Origin: Roseibium album | GTDB taxonomy: Bacteria; Pseudomonadota; Alphaproteobacteria; Rhizobiales; Stappiaceae | Length of the DNA: 64,000 nt | Direction: 5' to 3' | Assembly (NCBI RefSeq): GCF_001404515.1 | Contig: NZ_CXWE01000011.1 | Span: 1-64,000 of the forward strand | Shown here: positions 1-8,536 of the stretch, in pieces | How positions within the stretch are numbered: position 1 is the first letter of the stretch | Layout: the number at the start of each line of letters is the position of its first letter | Translations under genes and position numbers: made by a program | Notes under the pieces: generated by a model | Seen by the model: the letters and a program-made list of their open reading frames with translations, nothing else | The model's database searches: none | Told to the model about the DNA's origin: nothing

Positions 1-1
1 T

Positions 2-55
2 TGATCCTCCGTTTTCCTAAACATAACGGCGGACCACTTCAAAGGGGGAGGATCA
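2..55. repeat. 9-bp inverted repeat at window edge, possible end of an insertion
   Basis: TGATCCTCC at 2-10 is matched exactly by GGAGGATCA at 47-55. The repeat sits immediately before the point where helicase-like coding sequence becomes readable, and there are in-frame stops (TAA at 18-20 and 24-26) inside it. This would fit the terminus of a mobile element inserted into the helicase gene, but only one side is in the window, so the assignment is an inference. Confidence 0.3.
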
Positions 56-530
56 GCTGGCGCGTATCGTCAAAGACTGGGTGAAAGGCGCGTCGCTCCC
101 TGATCTGGCGGAAGCCTATTTCTCAGGCGATGGCGATGACGCGACTGCGGCGATCTCTAAAGCTTGCCGGCTTGTATATGGCCGTCTCACCTCAACGGCA
201 TCCTGGGGTCTCTCCGCGATCCAGAGCCTGACGATTGGCGATGCACTCGATGGCATGACCGAGGCCGAGCAGAAGCACTTTCGGAACCTCCCGTCGCGCA
301 TCTTCTATGGCGTAAACTCTGATATGGCCATCGACCTGCGCCTCCTAGGGGTTCCGAGAAATGCTGCCCAGCCACTTGCTGATTATCTGGCCGAGCAGAC
401 CGTTGGTGGTGGACTTAGGTCTATCCGCACTACTCTCAGTGGTTTGACAGATGCAGATTGGCAGCGCGCAGTCGGCCCATCTGGCCCCACTTATCAGAAG
501 GCTTGGAAAATTCTTGAAGGCTATTCATAG
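54..530 (+). pseudogene. C-terminal remnant of a DEAD/DEAH-type helicase
   Basis: The reading frame is open from 27 to the stop at 528-530. A GTG at 81 could start a 149-residue product, but the protein-like sequence begins earlier, at about residue-coding position 54 (QLARIVKDWVKG). The text around LPSRIFYGVNSDMAIDLR and the LLGVPR segment resembles the C-terminal helical tail of large superfamily 2 helicases found in defence islands; no Walker motifs are present. Stops at 18-20 and 24-26 cut it off from any upstream coding sequence in this frame. I read it as the tail of a helicase broken by an insertion or deletion at the window edge. It could instead be a free-standing small protein. The helicase link is from remembered family resemblance, moderate at best. 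Confidence 0.45.
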
Positions 531-771
531 GCCTGCGCTGTCAAGTTCAGCTGCATAAGCTTGGACATTCCATCAGTCAGAGCGCATGTTTGTTCTCGAG
601 GCCCTGAAGAGAATGTACGCGCTACGCTTTCGATGGCTCTTTAAGGCTGATAACGGCCCTGAATAGTCATATGGCGCCGGATTTTGGCTGATGTCAAAAA
701 TAGATATGCACTCAATCAGACGTGATCATCATGCGAGGGCTATGGGGTGAGGGTAGTGACCCGTTTCATAC

Positions 772-1932
772 TTATGACTCGGTATCGAAATCCGTCGGAA
801 AATTCTCAGGCCTATAATCGGTTTCATTCATCCGATCGACAACGGACGTATGAATGAGTGGCTTCCTATCCGTCCCCTCGATTTTTCGTGGTTCTGCAAG
901 CGGCAGGTACATCCCAGCCAATTTCCGCCGAGTCCATTCCATCCATTTTGCAGATTTCGGGAGATACTCGAGGGGACGCCAGCCCGCAGTGAGGGAGTCA
1001 TGCGCATCTGCCAAATGATCCGGCTTTGTATAGCGTACACTTGAGCCCATTCGCGCTTTGCCAAGAACGATGTAGTTTCGGGTTGCAGGATTGACTTTCA
1101 AGCCATGGGCTATCGCCTCTCGAAGCATCCAGTCGAGGGGGAATTTTGCCAAGCCACTCTCTTCTTCCGGATAGCCTCCTCCGATATCGGAATGGCATCC
1201 CGCAAACCAAACCTGTTTTATGTCCTGGGAAACAGGTTCAGCCTTTTTGTCGAAGGGATTTTTCACGAAAGGCTGCGGTTCCTCCCAGCGATTGAGCCGA
1301 AACATTCGCCGCCTTTCGTCAATCGCCATTGCGTGGCGGAACACTTCGACGCTTGGGTTATTTCGTGTGTAGGGTAGGGTGAGCAGTTGGGGGATCAGAC
1401 GATCTGGGCGCGGGACAATGACAGAGGCCACCGTGTCCCAGACACCGAGGAATTTGATACGTGCAGGTTTGGCACCAGATACTTTTGCAAAGTGCCAAGG
1501 CACGGTGAAGTCGCCTTCAAGACTGGCTTGTTTGTAGGCACGAAGGGCGTAGTTCGCGATATTTAGCTGGTCGATAGGAATGAGCCCGACCATATGGATG
1601 AAGCCTGCAAGTGCTCGTGCTGTGTAAGCTCCACGGCTGAAGCCGAACAGGAATAATTGATCGCCGTCAGCATAATTGCGGCAGATGAAATCATATGGAG
1701 CAAGGATATCGTCATCCAGGCCATACCCTGTGGCCAGTTCAAAAACGGCCTTTGCGTTTTGGCGGTATCGGGCCCATGCATCGCTGGAGCCAATTGTTCC
1801 AATGCCAGCGTTGTAATAGACGCGCTGCTCTTCATGTTTGCGGCAGACACGGAAAAGTTTCAGAACGTTGGAGAGATTATTTTCAATCTGGTTTCCAGTG
1901 CCATCACAGCAAACGACGATGTTCTTCCCCAT
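772..1932 (-). CDS. DUF2235-family alpha/beta hydrolase (Tle1-like phospholipase fold)
   Basis: A 386-residue cytoplasmic protein without signal peptide. It opens with KNIVVCCDGTGNQ, the N-terminal strand and DGT motif of DUF2235, and has the nucleophile elbow GFSRGAY with Ser99, followed by a second conserved patch, FLGVWDTVASV. Later WFAGCHSDIGGGYP supplies an HSDIGG motif with candidate catalytic Asp/His residues. DUF2235 includes type VI secretion phospholipase effectors (Tle1), but there is no VgrG, PAAR or immunity gene here, so a secreted-effector role is not supported. It is transcribed divergently from the DUF2779 nuclease gene, sharing an intergenic stretch of about 120 bp. Its placement among nuclease, patatin and peptidase genes suggests a lipid-directed or defence-related hydrolase. 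Substrate unknown. Confidence 0.85.
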   Translation of the reverse strand: MGKNIVVCCDGTGNQIENNLSNVLKLFRVCRKHEEQRVYYNAGIGTIGSSDAWARYRQNAKAVFELATGYGLDDDILAPYDFICRNYADGDQLFLFGFSRGAYTARALAGFIHMVGLIPIDQLNIANYALRAYKQASLEGDFTVPWHFAKVSGAKPARIKFLGVWDTVASVIVPRPDRLIPQLLTLPYTRNNPSVEVFRHAMAIDERRRMFRLNRWEEPQPFVKNPFDKKAEPVSQDIKQVWFAGCHSDIGGGYPEEESGLAKFPLDWMLREAIAHGLKVNPATRNYIVLGKARMGSSVRYTKPDHLADAHDSLTAGWRPLEYLPKSAKWMEWTRRKLAGMYLPLAEPRKIEGTDRKPLIHTSVVDRMNETDYRPENFPTDFDTES

Positions 1933-2051
1933 TTGTCCACCCTCGATTTGGTCGGCTTAATCCTGGTGAATGACAGAGGAATTAAATCAGTAATTGAAAT
2001 TTCTATCAATTGCCCGTGATAATGTATTTGAGCAAATTCCTGAGTGGTTCA

Positions 2052-3470
2052 ATGCTTTCGAAAACAGACTTCATACAGTATCTCAACTGCCCAAAGTCGC
2101 TCTGGCTCAAGCAACGCAAGCCAGATGTCTATCCTGAGGGTGAGCAGTCCGAATATGCTAAGAAGTTGGCTCGAGAAGGCTATGAGGTTGAGCGCTACGT
2201 GCAGCGGTTGGTGCAATCCCGACCGGATGCTGACGCCTATTCGTTTCAAGACGTATTCGAGACGGGGGAGGGGCTATATGCTCGAGCGGACATGCTACGC
2301 AAACACGAAGACGGATCCATCGATATATTCGAAATCAAGTCTTCGACGAGCGTTAAGGACAGCAACCCTCACAACCAACTGAAGGACGCGGCGTTTCAGG
2401 CGATCGCTGTCGCCAAAACTGGTCGCGAAGTCAGAAACATCTTCATCGTACATCTGAACAAGGACTACATCCGGGACGGCGAGATAGATCCCGCTGGGCT
2501 TCTGATTTTTGCAGATGAGACCGCACGCGTTAAGGGGCTGATCGAGGAGACCGAACAGCAAATTGAGGATGCGCTCTCTCTTTTAGGAGAAGCCACGATC
2601 GACGAGAGTTCATGCACCTGTCTGAATTTCAGCCGTTCTCACCATTGTGACAGTTTCGATTACTTCAATCCGGGAATCCCGGAGCGTTCCATCTACGCTC
2701 TCCCACGATTGTCTGGTGCCAAACTTGCGTCCTTCGTTGCGGATGGCCGTTTCGCTCTGGATCAAATCCAACTTGATGAGGTCACTAGGCTTCAGCAGCC
2801 GATTATTAAGGCCTACATTTCAGGTGCTCCGTATATCGATTTGGCTGACATTGAAAACTTCATTGGTGTTTTGAAATACCCACTCTATTTCCTCGACTAC
2901 GAGACATACGCTTCTGCCGTTCCAATCGTTGATGGCGCAGGGCCCCAGGAGCAGGTTCCCTTTCAGTTTTCCCTTCATGTCCTCCAGGAGGACGGAGGGT
3001 TCGAACATGTGGAGTATCTGGCGGATCGGCCAGAGCAACCACGTCCATTGGTGGAGGCTCTGGAAGGGGCTATTGGTGCGACTGGCTCCGTCATTACCTG
3101 GAACAGGGCTTTCGAGAACACACGAAACAAGGAGATGGCCGAAGCCTTTCCTGACAAGGCAGATTTCCTCCTAGGTCTTGTCGAGCGAACTGTCGATCTG
3201 ATGGACGTGTTCAAGACGGGGTATGTCGATATCCGTTTCAACGGATCGACATCCATCAAGAAGGTCCTTCCCGTTGTCGTTCCGGAACTTAGTTATGAGG
3301 GGATGGAGATTGCCGACGGAACTGCGGCAATGGATGGCTGGAACAAGATGGTCAACGAAGGCGATCCGGAAAAGCGCGCGCTACTGCGAAAGGCGCTTTT
3401 GGAATACTGCAAGCTCGATACACTCGCTATGGTCCGGATTTTTCAATTTGTACGGACGCTTCACGGGTGA
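2052..3470 (+). CDS. DUF2779 protein: Cas4-like nuclease plus DnaQ/RNase H-like domain
   Basis: Starting at the ATG at 2052 gives 472 residues beginning MLSKTDFIQYLNCPKSLWL, the usual family start; an in-frame ATG at 2022 is less likely. The N-terminal half looks like a Cas4/RecB-type PD-(D/E)XK nuclease, with Asp80, Glu94 and Lys96 (ARADML, then FEIKSS). Cys13, together with Cys188, Cys190 and Cys199, could bind an Fe-S cluster as in Cas4 and AddB. The C-terminal half carries FLDYET (Asp282, Glu284) and a later CKLDTLAM, as in DnaQ/RNase H-like exonucleases. This is the known DUF2779 architecture; its biological role is not established. No cas genes or CRISPR array are present. It lies between a divergent hydrolase gene and the peptidase-MBL-patatin cassette, whose first start codon is 75 bp downstream. 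Confidence 0.85.
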   Translation: MLSKTDFIQYLNCPKSLWLKQRKPDVYPEGEQSEYAKKLAREGYEVERYVQRLVQSRPDADAYSFQDVFETGEGLYARADMLRKHEDGSIDIFEIKSSTSVKDSNPHNQLKDAAFQAIAVAKTGREVRNIFIVHLNKDYIRDGEIDPAGLLIFADETARVKGLIEETEQQIEDALSLLGEATIDESSCTCLNFSRSHHCDSFDYFNPGIPERSIYALPRLSGAKLASFVADGRFALDQIQLDEVTRLQQPIIKAYISGAPYIDLADIENFIGVLKYPLYFLDYETYASAVPIVDGAGPQEQVPFQFSLHVLQEDGGFEHVEYLADRPEQPRPLVEALEGAIGATGSVITWNRAFENTRNKEMAEAFPDKADFLLGLVERTVDLMDVFKTGYVDIRFNGSTSIKKVLPVVVPELSYEGMEIADGTAAMDGWNKMVNEGDPEKRALLRKALLEYCKLDTLAMVRIFQFVRTLHG

Positions 3471-3545
3471 AGACGTGCTTACCTAAATTGATAATATCTA
3501 TGGTTGTGTTATTTTGGTTTCATCAACATGCTGGGGAGCGGTTGC

Positions 3546-5666
3546 ATGGAAAAACATATTCCAAGAAATCGTTGTCTGCGGGTGTATTCGTTCGATCCTA
3601 GTCTTGCGTCCGATATTGCAACTTGGGGAATAAATGAGATCACAATTAGTGTTCCATGGGAGATTGATGAGGATGGGGAAAGCCGTCTGCAACCGGGACC
3701 AATTGGAGAATACATAGAAGTAATTGATTTTGATCCTGCGAGCGAACTTTTTTACAAACCTGTTGATCTCAACGACCGCAATTTACTCGGACAAAACGGA
3801 CTACCCGCATCGGAGACCAATCCGCAATTTCACCAGCAAATGGTCTACGCTGTAGCGATGGCTACGATTGACCACTTCGAGAAGGCGTTCGGGCGGAAAG
3901 TTTTTTGGGCAAATAATATAATTCGCGAGCCTAAATATCGCGAGCAGTTCGTCGAGAGACTGCGGATCTATTCGCATGCGTTGCGGGCGCAGAATGCGTT
4001 TTACAGCCCTTCGAAGAAAGCGCTTTTGTTCGGGTACTTTCCAGTTACATCGAAGGACGAAAAGAACACTCCCGGAACTACGGTTTTCACCTGTTTGAGT
4101 CACGATATTATCGTGCACGAGATGAGCCATGCGCTTTTAGATGGTATCCATCCGCGCTTCAATGAGGCATCAAATCCAGATGTGCACGCGTTCCACGAAG
4201 CTTTCGCAGACGTTGTGGCAATTTTTCAGAGGTTTTCTTACGAAGGGGTCCTTGAAAGTCAGATTTCAAGGACTCGAGGTGATCTAGCCGGGGAAAACCT
4301 GCTTGCTCAACTCGCTCAGCAGTTTGGCAGAGCCACTGGGCGCGGTACTGCATTGCACGATGCGTTAGGCGGACTTGATCCTAAAACAGGTCACTGGATT
4401 CCGCGCCTACCAGATCCTAAGGCCTTGGAGGGGATCTACGAACCTCATGCGCGCGGTGCGATCTTGGTAGCTGCCGTTTTCCGCGCGTTTACCTTAGTTT
4501 ATCACCATCGGGTCGCGGATCTCTTCCGCCTTTCTACGGGAGGCACTGGGATACTGCCGGACGGAGCAATTCACCCAGACTTGGTTGGCTGTTTGGCTGG
4601 CGAAGCTCGGGAAATTGCTGCCCGTATCCTCCGGATGTGCATCCGTGGTTTGGACTATTGCCCTCCGGTTGACTTGACTTTCGGTGACTACCTAAGGGCA
4701 GTCGTAACTGCGGATTGGGAATTCAATCGTGAGGATCCAGACGATTGCCGTGTTGCTTTTGTCCAGAGCTTTAGAGAGTGGGGGATAGCCCCAGCCGGGA
4801 TACGATCAATGTCGGTAGATGCATTGATCTGGGACGAATACGCGACAGCGGGCGCCAAACACGATCTGCGAGAAATGCAAGGGACCGGCGACGGCGAAAC
4901 AAAAAAACGCACTCCGGATGCGCAAATGCTATCGAGTCGAAGGCGCGAGTACCGCGAAAACTATAGCAAACACAAGCGCCTCCTTCATCAAGGTTATTAT
5001 GAAACCGGAGAGGAAGATGCGCCCAGCGAACGAAGTGGCCGTAAAAGCCAACCCAGACGCCGCCGGAAGATACAGTCTATTAAGGGTTGGGGAGACCGAA
5101 AAGCCATTTGGGCATCGGCGCAAGACAGTACATACCCGATATGGGCTTGGCTAAACGATCCTGAGAATGAAGAAGTTGCTAGCGTTCTGAACTTAGAGTT
5201 GGATCCGAATATTGCACCGCCCACCGTCTATCGGAATTCGCGGGGGAACCCTACGGTTGAAGTTCATGCTGTGCGCCCGATTTTGCGTCGGCCCTATGAA
5301 TTGACCGGCGAAGTCTCGCTAGTTGTGGAGGTATTGCAACGTCGGCGAGGATTTTTCGATAACGATGAGCAGCAAGTGATGGATAAGCCTGGCCAGATTC
5401 ACGATCGGACGTATCGTGGCGATTTCACTTACCGTGCCGGCTGCACGTTTTTTCTCAATCCCGAGACACTGGATATCTACTCAGTGATCAGAACTCCCGG
5501 AACCATCTCCAACGATGTTGAACTGGCGCGAATGCGGGCTTGGCTAACCGGCGAGGAAATTCCCCTACACCATGCATTTGACCGCGGGCCCTTGAGTTTG
5601 AGTGAAGAGGCTGATCCCTACCGCAACGAGCCCTTCGCATTGCTGCATGAACATGACGAGGAGTGA
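3546..5666 (+). CDS. zinc metallopeptidase (gluzincin-like), first gene of four-gene cassette
   Basis: The ATG at 3546 is preceded by a good ribosome site (ggggag), giving 706 residues. His191-Glu-Met-Ser-His195 is an HExxH zinc site, and HEAFAD at 217-222 supplies the distal Glu218 expected in thermolysin-like gluzincins. There is no signal peptide or membrane segment, so the enzyme should act in the cytoplasm. After the catalytic domain there is a basic, low-complexity linker (about residues 440-520) and a C-terminal domain of roughly 180 residues that I do not recognise. It ends 4 bp before the MBL gene, so the two are almost certainly co-transcribed. Cytoplasmic peptidases in such cassettes often process a partner protein; here that is inference, and the natural candidates are the downstream patatin or nuclease. 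Confidence 0.75.
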   Translation: MEKHIPRNRCLRVYSFDPSLASDIATWGINEITISVPWEIDEDGESRLQPGPIGEYIEVIDFDPASELFYKPVDLNDRNLLGQNGLPASETNPQFHQQMVYAVAMATIDHFEKAFGRKVFWANNIIREPKYREQFVERLRIYSHALRAQNAFYSPSKKALLFGYFPVTSKDEKNTPGTTVFTCLSHDIIVHEMSHALLDGIHPRFNEASNPDVHAFHEAFADVVAIFQRFSYEGVLESQISRTRGDLAGENLLAQLAQQFGRATGRGTALHDALGGLDPKTGHWIPRLPDPKALEGIYEPHARGAILVAAVFRAFTLVYHHRVADLFRLSTGGTGILPDGAIHPDLVGCLAGEAREIAARILRMCIRGLDYCPPVDLTFGDYLRAVVTADWEFNREDPDDCRVAFVQSFREWGIAPAGIRSMSVDALIWDEYATAGAKHDLREMQGTGDGETKKRTPDAQMLSSRRREYRENYSKHKRLLHQGYYETGEEDAPSERSGRKSQPRRRRKIQSIKGWGDRKAIWASAQDSTYPIWAWLNDPENEEVASVLNLELDPNIAPPTVYRNSRGNPTVEVHAVRPILRRPYELTGEVSLVVEVLQRRRGFFDNDEQQVMDKPGQIHDRTYRGDFTYRAGCTFFLNPETLDIYSVIRTPGTISNDVELARMRAWLTGEEIPLHHAFDRGPLSLSEEADPYRNEPFALLHEHDEE

Positions 5667-5670
5667 GGTC

Positions 5671-7296
5671 ATGGCACGTCGAAACACCAATCGCACTGCG
5701 GTAGATAAAATGGAGCCACCCGAAAATGGAGTCGCTATACGCATGTACCGCCAGGGCCATGGCGACTGCTTCTTACTAGCTTTCCCTCGCAACGACGGTG
5801 GCGATCCAGTTTATGTGATGATCGACTGCGGTTACAAACCGGGGTCACAGATCACTATAAACGGACGAAAGGTGACTGCGGATGATGTTGTTAAGGACAT
5901 CAAGGCTGTCACTAAAGGAAAGCTGGACGTTTTAGCTGTGACCCACGAGCACCAAGATCATGTGAATGCGCTGGGCAAGTTCGAAGACTTCGACATTGGC
6001 ACAGCTTGGTTTGCTTGGACGGAAAACCCAAAAGACAAAGATGCTAACGAGCTCAGGCGACGTCACAATGACCAACTGCTGGGACTTCTGGGAGCCCGGA
6101 ACCAATTGCGTGGGCTGGCCGGGAATGCTGCAAAAGGTGCAGTAGCCCGGTTGGACGAGTTGCTGATGCTTGAACTTGGCGGTGAGGAAGAAATGCCGAA
6201 GGTTCCGGTCCAGGCGCTGTCGATGGGATTCGGCGCTGGATCAACGTCGGATCCTGCAAAATCGCAGAACAAGCAGGCGATGGAGAAGATCAAGAAGGCG
6301 GCTCGACTGATTGAGTATATTCTGCCCCATGATCGGATTATGGAGGTGCCGGGCGTTAAGGGTGTCAGGGTTTTTGCATTGGGGCCACCCAAGAAAGAGA
6401 CACTGCTGAAAGACGAAGATCCTCAAGGTGATGCTTCTTTCCCTGGTCATGAAATTGCTGCGGGTAGCTCGCTTTCCTTTTTTGCCGCTGCCACCCAGAG
6501 CACTGCAAGCAGGTCAGGCGCCCCCTTCGCTGTTGAGTATGGAATATCTAAAGACGAAGCTTTCGCCGCTGACCGTCCGGACATTGCTGACAGCAGGGAG
6601 AACAAAGCGAAAGCTAAGGCTTTGAACGAATTCTTCCGGAACCACTATGGCGACGGACCTCTAGTCGATGAAGGCGATACGGTCGCCTCAAACGCCGAGT
6701 GGCGCCGTATTGATGAGGAATGGCTCTTTGCTGCGGAATCATTTGCGCTGAAGTTGAACCGGGGCATCAATAATACCAGCTTAGTTTTGGCCTTCGAGTT
6801 GATAGATACGGGCAAGGTGTTGCTGTTTGCTGCCGATGCCCAGAATGGTAATTGGAATTCTTGGGACGACGGTTATTGGATAGAAGACGGCAAGAACGCT
6901 ACAGATGACGGCGCGAAAATAACCGCCAAAGATCTTCTAGGCCGCATTGTGCTCTACAAAGTCGGCCACCACGGTAGCCATAATGCGACGCTGAATGGCG
7001 AGCGGTCCAGCAAGTACCCAAACTTGGGGTGGATGGGCGTTGGCACCTATGCGCGTGAATTCACCGCTATGATCCCTGCCCATCGTGACTGGGCGCTCGA
7101 AAAGGCCAAGTGGAACCATCCCTTGCCCGCGATTAAGCAGGCGTTGGAGGACAAGGCGTCGGGCCGGGTCCTGCAAATGGATACCGGGCTGCCACCCCAG
7201 CCGAAAGACGTTTCAGATAGCGAATGGCGGACGTTTGAGGATCGAACCAAAGTCACAGATCTCTATATTGAATACCACGTGTCCGGCACGTTCTGA
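5671..7296 (+). CDS. ComEC/Rec2-like metallo-beta-lactamase-fold hydrolase
   Basis: The ATG at 5671 follows a strong ribosome site (gaggagtgagg) that overlaps the stop of the peptidase gene; the product is 541 residues. GHGDCFLL at 30-37 is the ComEC-like N-terminal glycine motif, IDCG follows at 51-54, and His92-Glu-His94-Gln-Asp96-His97 is the HxHxDH metal site. LLFAADAQ and YKVGHHGSHNA near the C-terminus supply the later metal ligands. The architecture matches stand-alone ComEC-type MBL hydrolases, but the protein is longer, with an insert between the first and second metal motifs. No membrane segments are present, so DNA uptake is unlikely. It sits between the peptidase and patatin genes (16-bp gap to the next start). 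Substrate unknown; nucleic acid or cyclic nucleotide cleavage is possible. Confidence 0.8.
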   Translation: MARRNTNRTAVDKMEPPENGVAIRMYRQGHGDCFLLAFPRNDGGDPVYVMIDCGYKPGSQITINGRKVTADDVVKDIKAVTKGKLDVLAVTHEHQDHVNALGKFEDFDIGTAWFAWTENPKDKDANELRRRHNDQLLGLLGARNQLRGLAGNAAKGAVARLDELLMLELGGEEEMPKVPVQALSMGFGAGSTSDPAKSQNKQAMEKIKKAARLIEYILPHDRIMEVPGVKGVRVFALGPPKKETLLKDEDPQGDASFPGHEIAAGSSLSFFAAATQSTASRSGAPFAVEYGISKDEAFAADRPDIADSRENKAKAKALNEFFRNHYGDGPLVDEGDTVASNAEWRRIDEEWLFAAESFALKLNRGINNTSLVLAFELIDTGKVLLFAADAQNGNWNSWDDGYWIEDGKNATDDGAKITAKDLLGRIVLYKVGHHGSHNATLNGERSSKYPNLGWMGVGTYAREFTAMIPAHRDWALEKAKWNHPLPAIKQALEDKASGRVLQMDTGLPPQPKDVSDSEWRTFEDRTKVTDLYIEYHVSGTF

Positions 7297-7312
7297 CGTT
7301 GGGTACATTCAT

Positions 7313-8488
7313 ATGGGCGGCATGGAAATGGTGAAATGGAGAGCATCGTCCGAAGCCGGCCTGTTCAAGCCCGGAGAGTTGTCCAGCTATGACCCGACAG
7401 CAGTTGGTTTCAGTATGTCCGGTGGAGGTTACCGGGCAACCCTTTTCCACGCTGGTGCCATATTGCGACTGAATGAACTGGGCGTGCTGCCCCGCATTGA
7501 CCGGATATCCAGCGTGTCTGGCGGCTCGATCACCAATGGCATTTTGGCAAAGGCGTGGCTCAAATTGGATTTCGATCCTGCGACGGGCGTGGCAAGCGAG
7601 AACAGCATACGGACGCATTTCCTGGATGTTGTGCGCAATGCGACGTCGCGTACGCTGGACGTACGAACGGGCTTTGCCGGTTTCCTTCCCTTTGTATCTG
7701 CGGGGAACCGGTTGGCAAGCCTCTACGACCGGTACATCTTCGATGGGATTTGGCTTGCAGAACTGCCGGAACACCCGAAGTTCATTTTCAATGCAACAAA
7801 TCTGCAAACCCAGGGACTGTTGCGGTTCACCAAGAATTATTTGGCTGATTGGCGAGCACTTAAATCGACAACCCGGGGCATTCGCGTCGCCGATGCCGTC
7901 GCCGCCTCATCGGCCTTTCCGCCGGTGCTATCGCCAATGCGGTTAGATCTGCGCGATGAGGACGTCATTGTTCCGGATGGCGCGCGTTTCAATGAACCGG
8001 AATTACTGAAAGAACCAATTCTTGTTGACGGCGGCGTTTACGACAATCTGGGGTTGGAGGCGATCTGGAAGCGGTGCGGCGTGCTAATCTCGAGTTATGC
8101 TGGCCTCAACAGCGCGGCAGAACCTAGCAATTTCAACTTTGATCATATGCTCCCAGTTATCTATTCCTTCCTTGCTTCCTCAATCGACTGGCGTGAGAGA
8201 ATGCTGGTGTCGCTATTCCAGCACAAGTTGGCCGATGGCCTGTGCGAACGAATTGGAGCCTATTGGACTGCGGGGACGGACATAACGAAATACAAGGTTC
8301 CTGTGGGCTGGGTGCCATCTTCCGATGAATTAAATCAAGCGGCGAATACTCCGACGCGACTTGAGGCCTTGAATCGGCAAGAGCAGGATGTGGTGATCCG
8401 CGCTGGTTATGCCTATGCCGATGCCGGAATGCGCCGCTACCTACTCACAGAGGTCGAACCACCAGCCGGCCCACCTGTGCTTGCTTAA
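7313..8488 (+). CDS. patatin-like phospholipase
   Basis: I start the gene at ATG 7313, just after the MBL stop; the frame is open further upstream but that sequence overlaps the MBL gene. An ATG at 7322 is the alternative. The 391-residue product has the patatin oxyanion motif GGGYRA (37-42), the nucleophile motif SSVSGGS with Ser69, and the catalytic Asp in LVDGGVYDN at about residue 240. No signal peptide. Patatins of this kind are membrane-degrading effectors in CBASS (CapV) and related defence systems, where a sensor activates them. No cyclic-nucleotide synthase is visible in the window, so if this is an effector it is triggered another way, perhaps by its operon partners. It is followed 48 bp later by the PD-(D/E)XK-vWA gene. 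Confidence 0.88.
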   Translation: MGGMEMVKWRASSEAGLFKPGELSSYDPTAVGFSMSGGGYRATLFHAGAILRLNELGVLPRIDRISSVSGGSITNGILAKAWLKLDFDPATGVASENSIRTHFLDVVRNATSRTLDVRTGFAGFLPFVSAGNRLASLYDRYIFDGIWLAELPEHPKFIFNATNLQTQGLLRFTKNYLADWRALKSTTRGIRVADAVAASSAFPPVLSPMRLDLRDEDVIVPDGARFNEPELLKEPILVDGGVYDNLGLEAIWKRCGVLISSYAGLNSAAEPSNFNFDHMLPVIYSFLASSIDWRERMLVSLFQHKLADGLCERIGAYWTAGTDITKYKVPVGWVPSSDELNQAANTPTRLEALNRQEQDVVIRAGYAYADAGMRRYLLTEVEPPAGPPVLA

Positions 8489-8536
8489 AGAGACAAATTT
8501 TCGCTTTTTGAGGTTGTAAGATTTGGAGTGCACAAC

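Noticed and set aside
7085..7312. upstream extension of the patatin frame
   Set aside because: It overlaps the well-supported MBL gene; patatin similarity begins after 7313.
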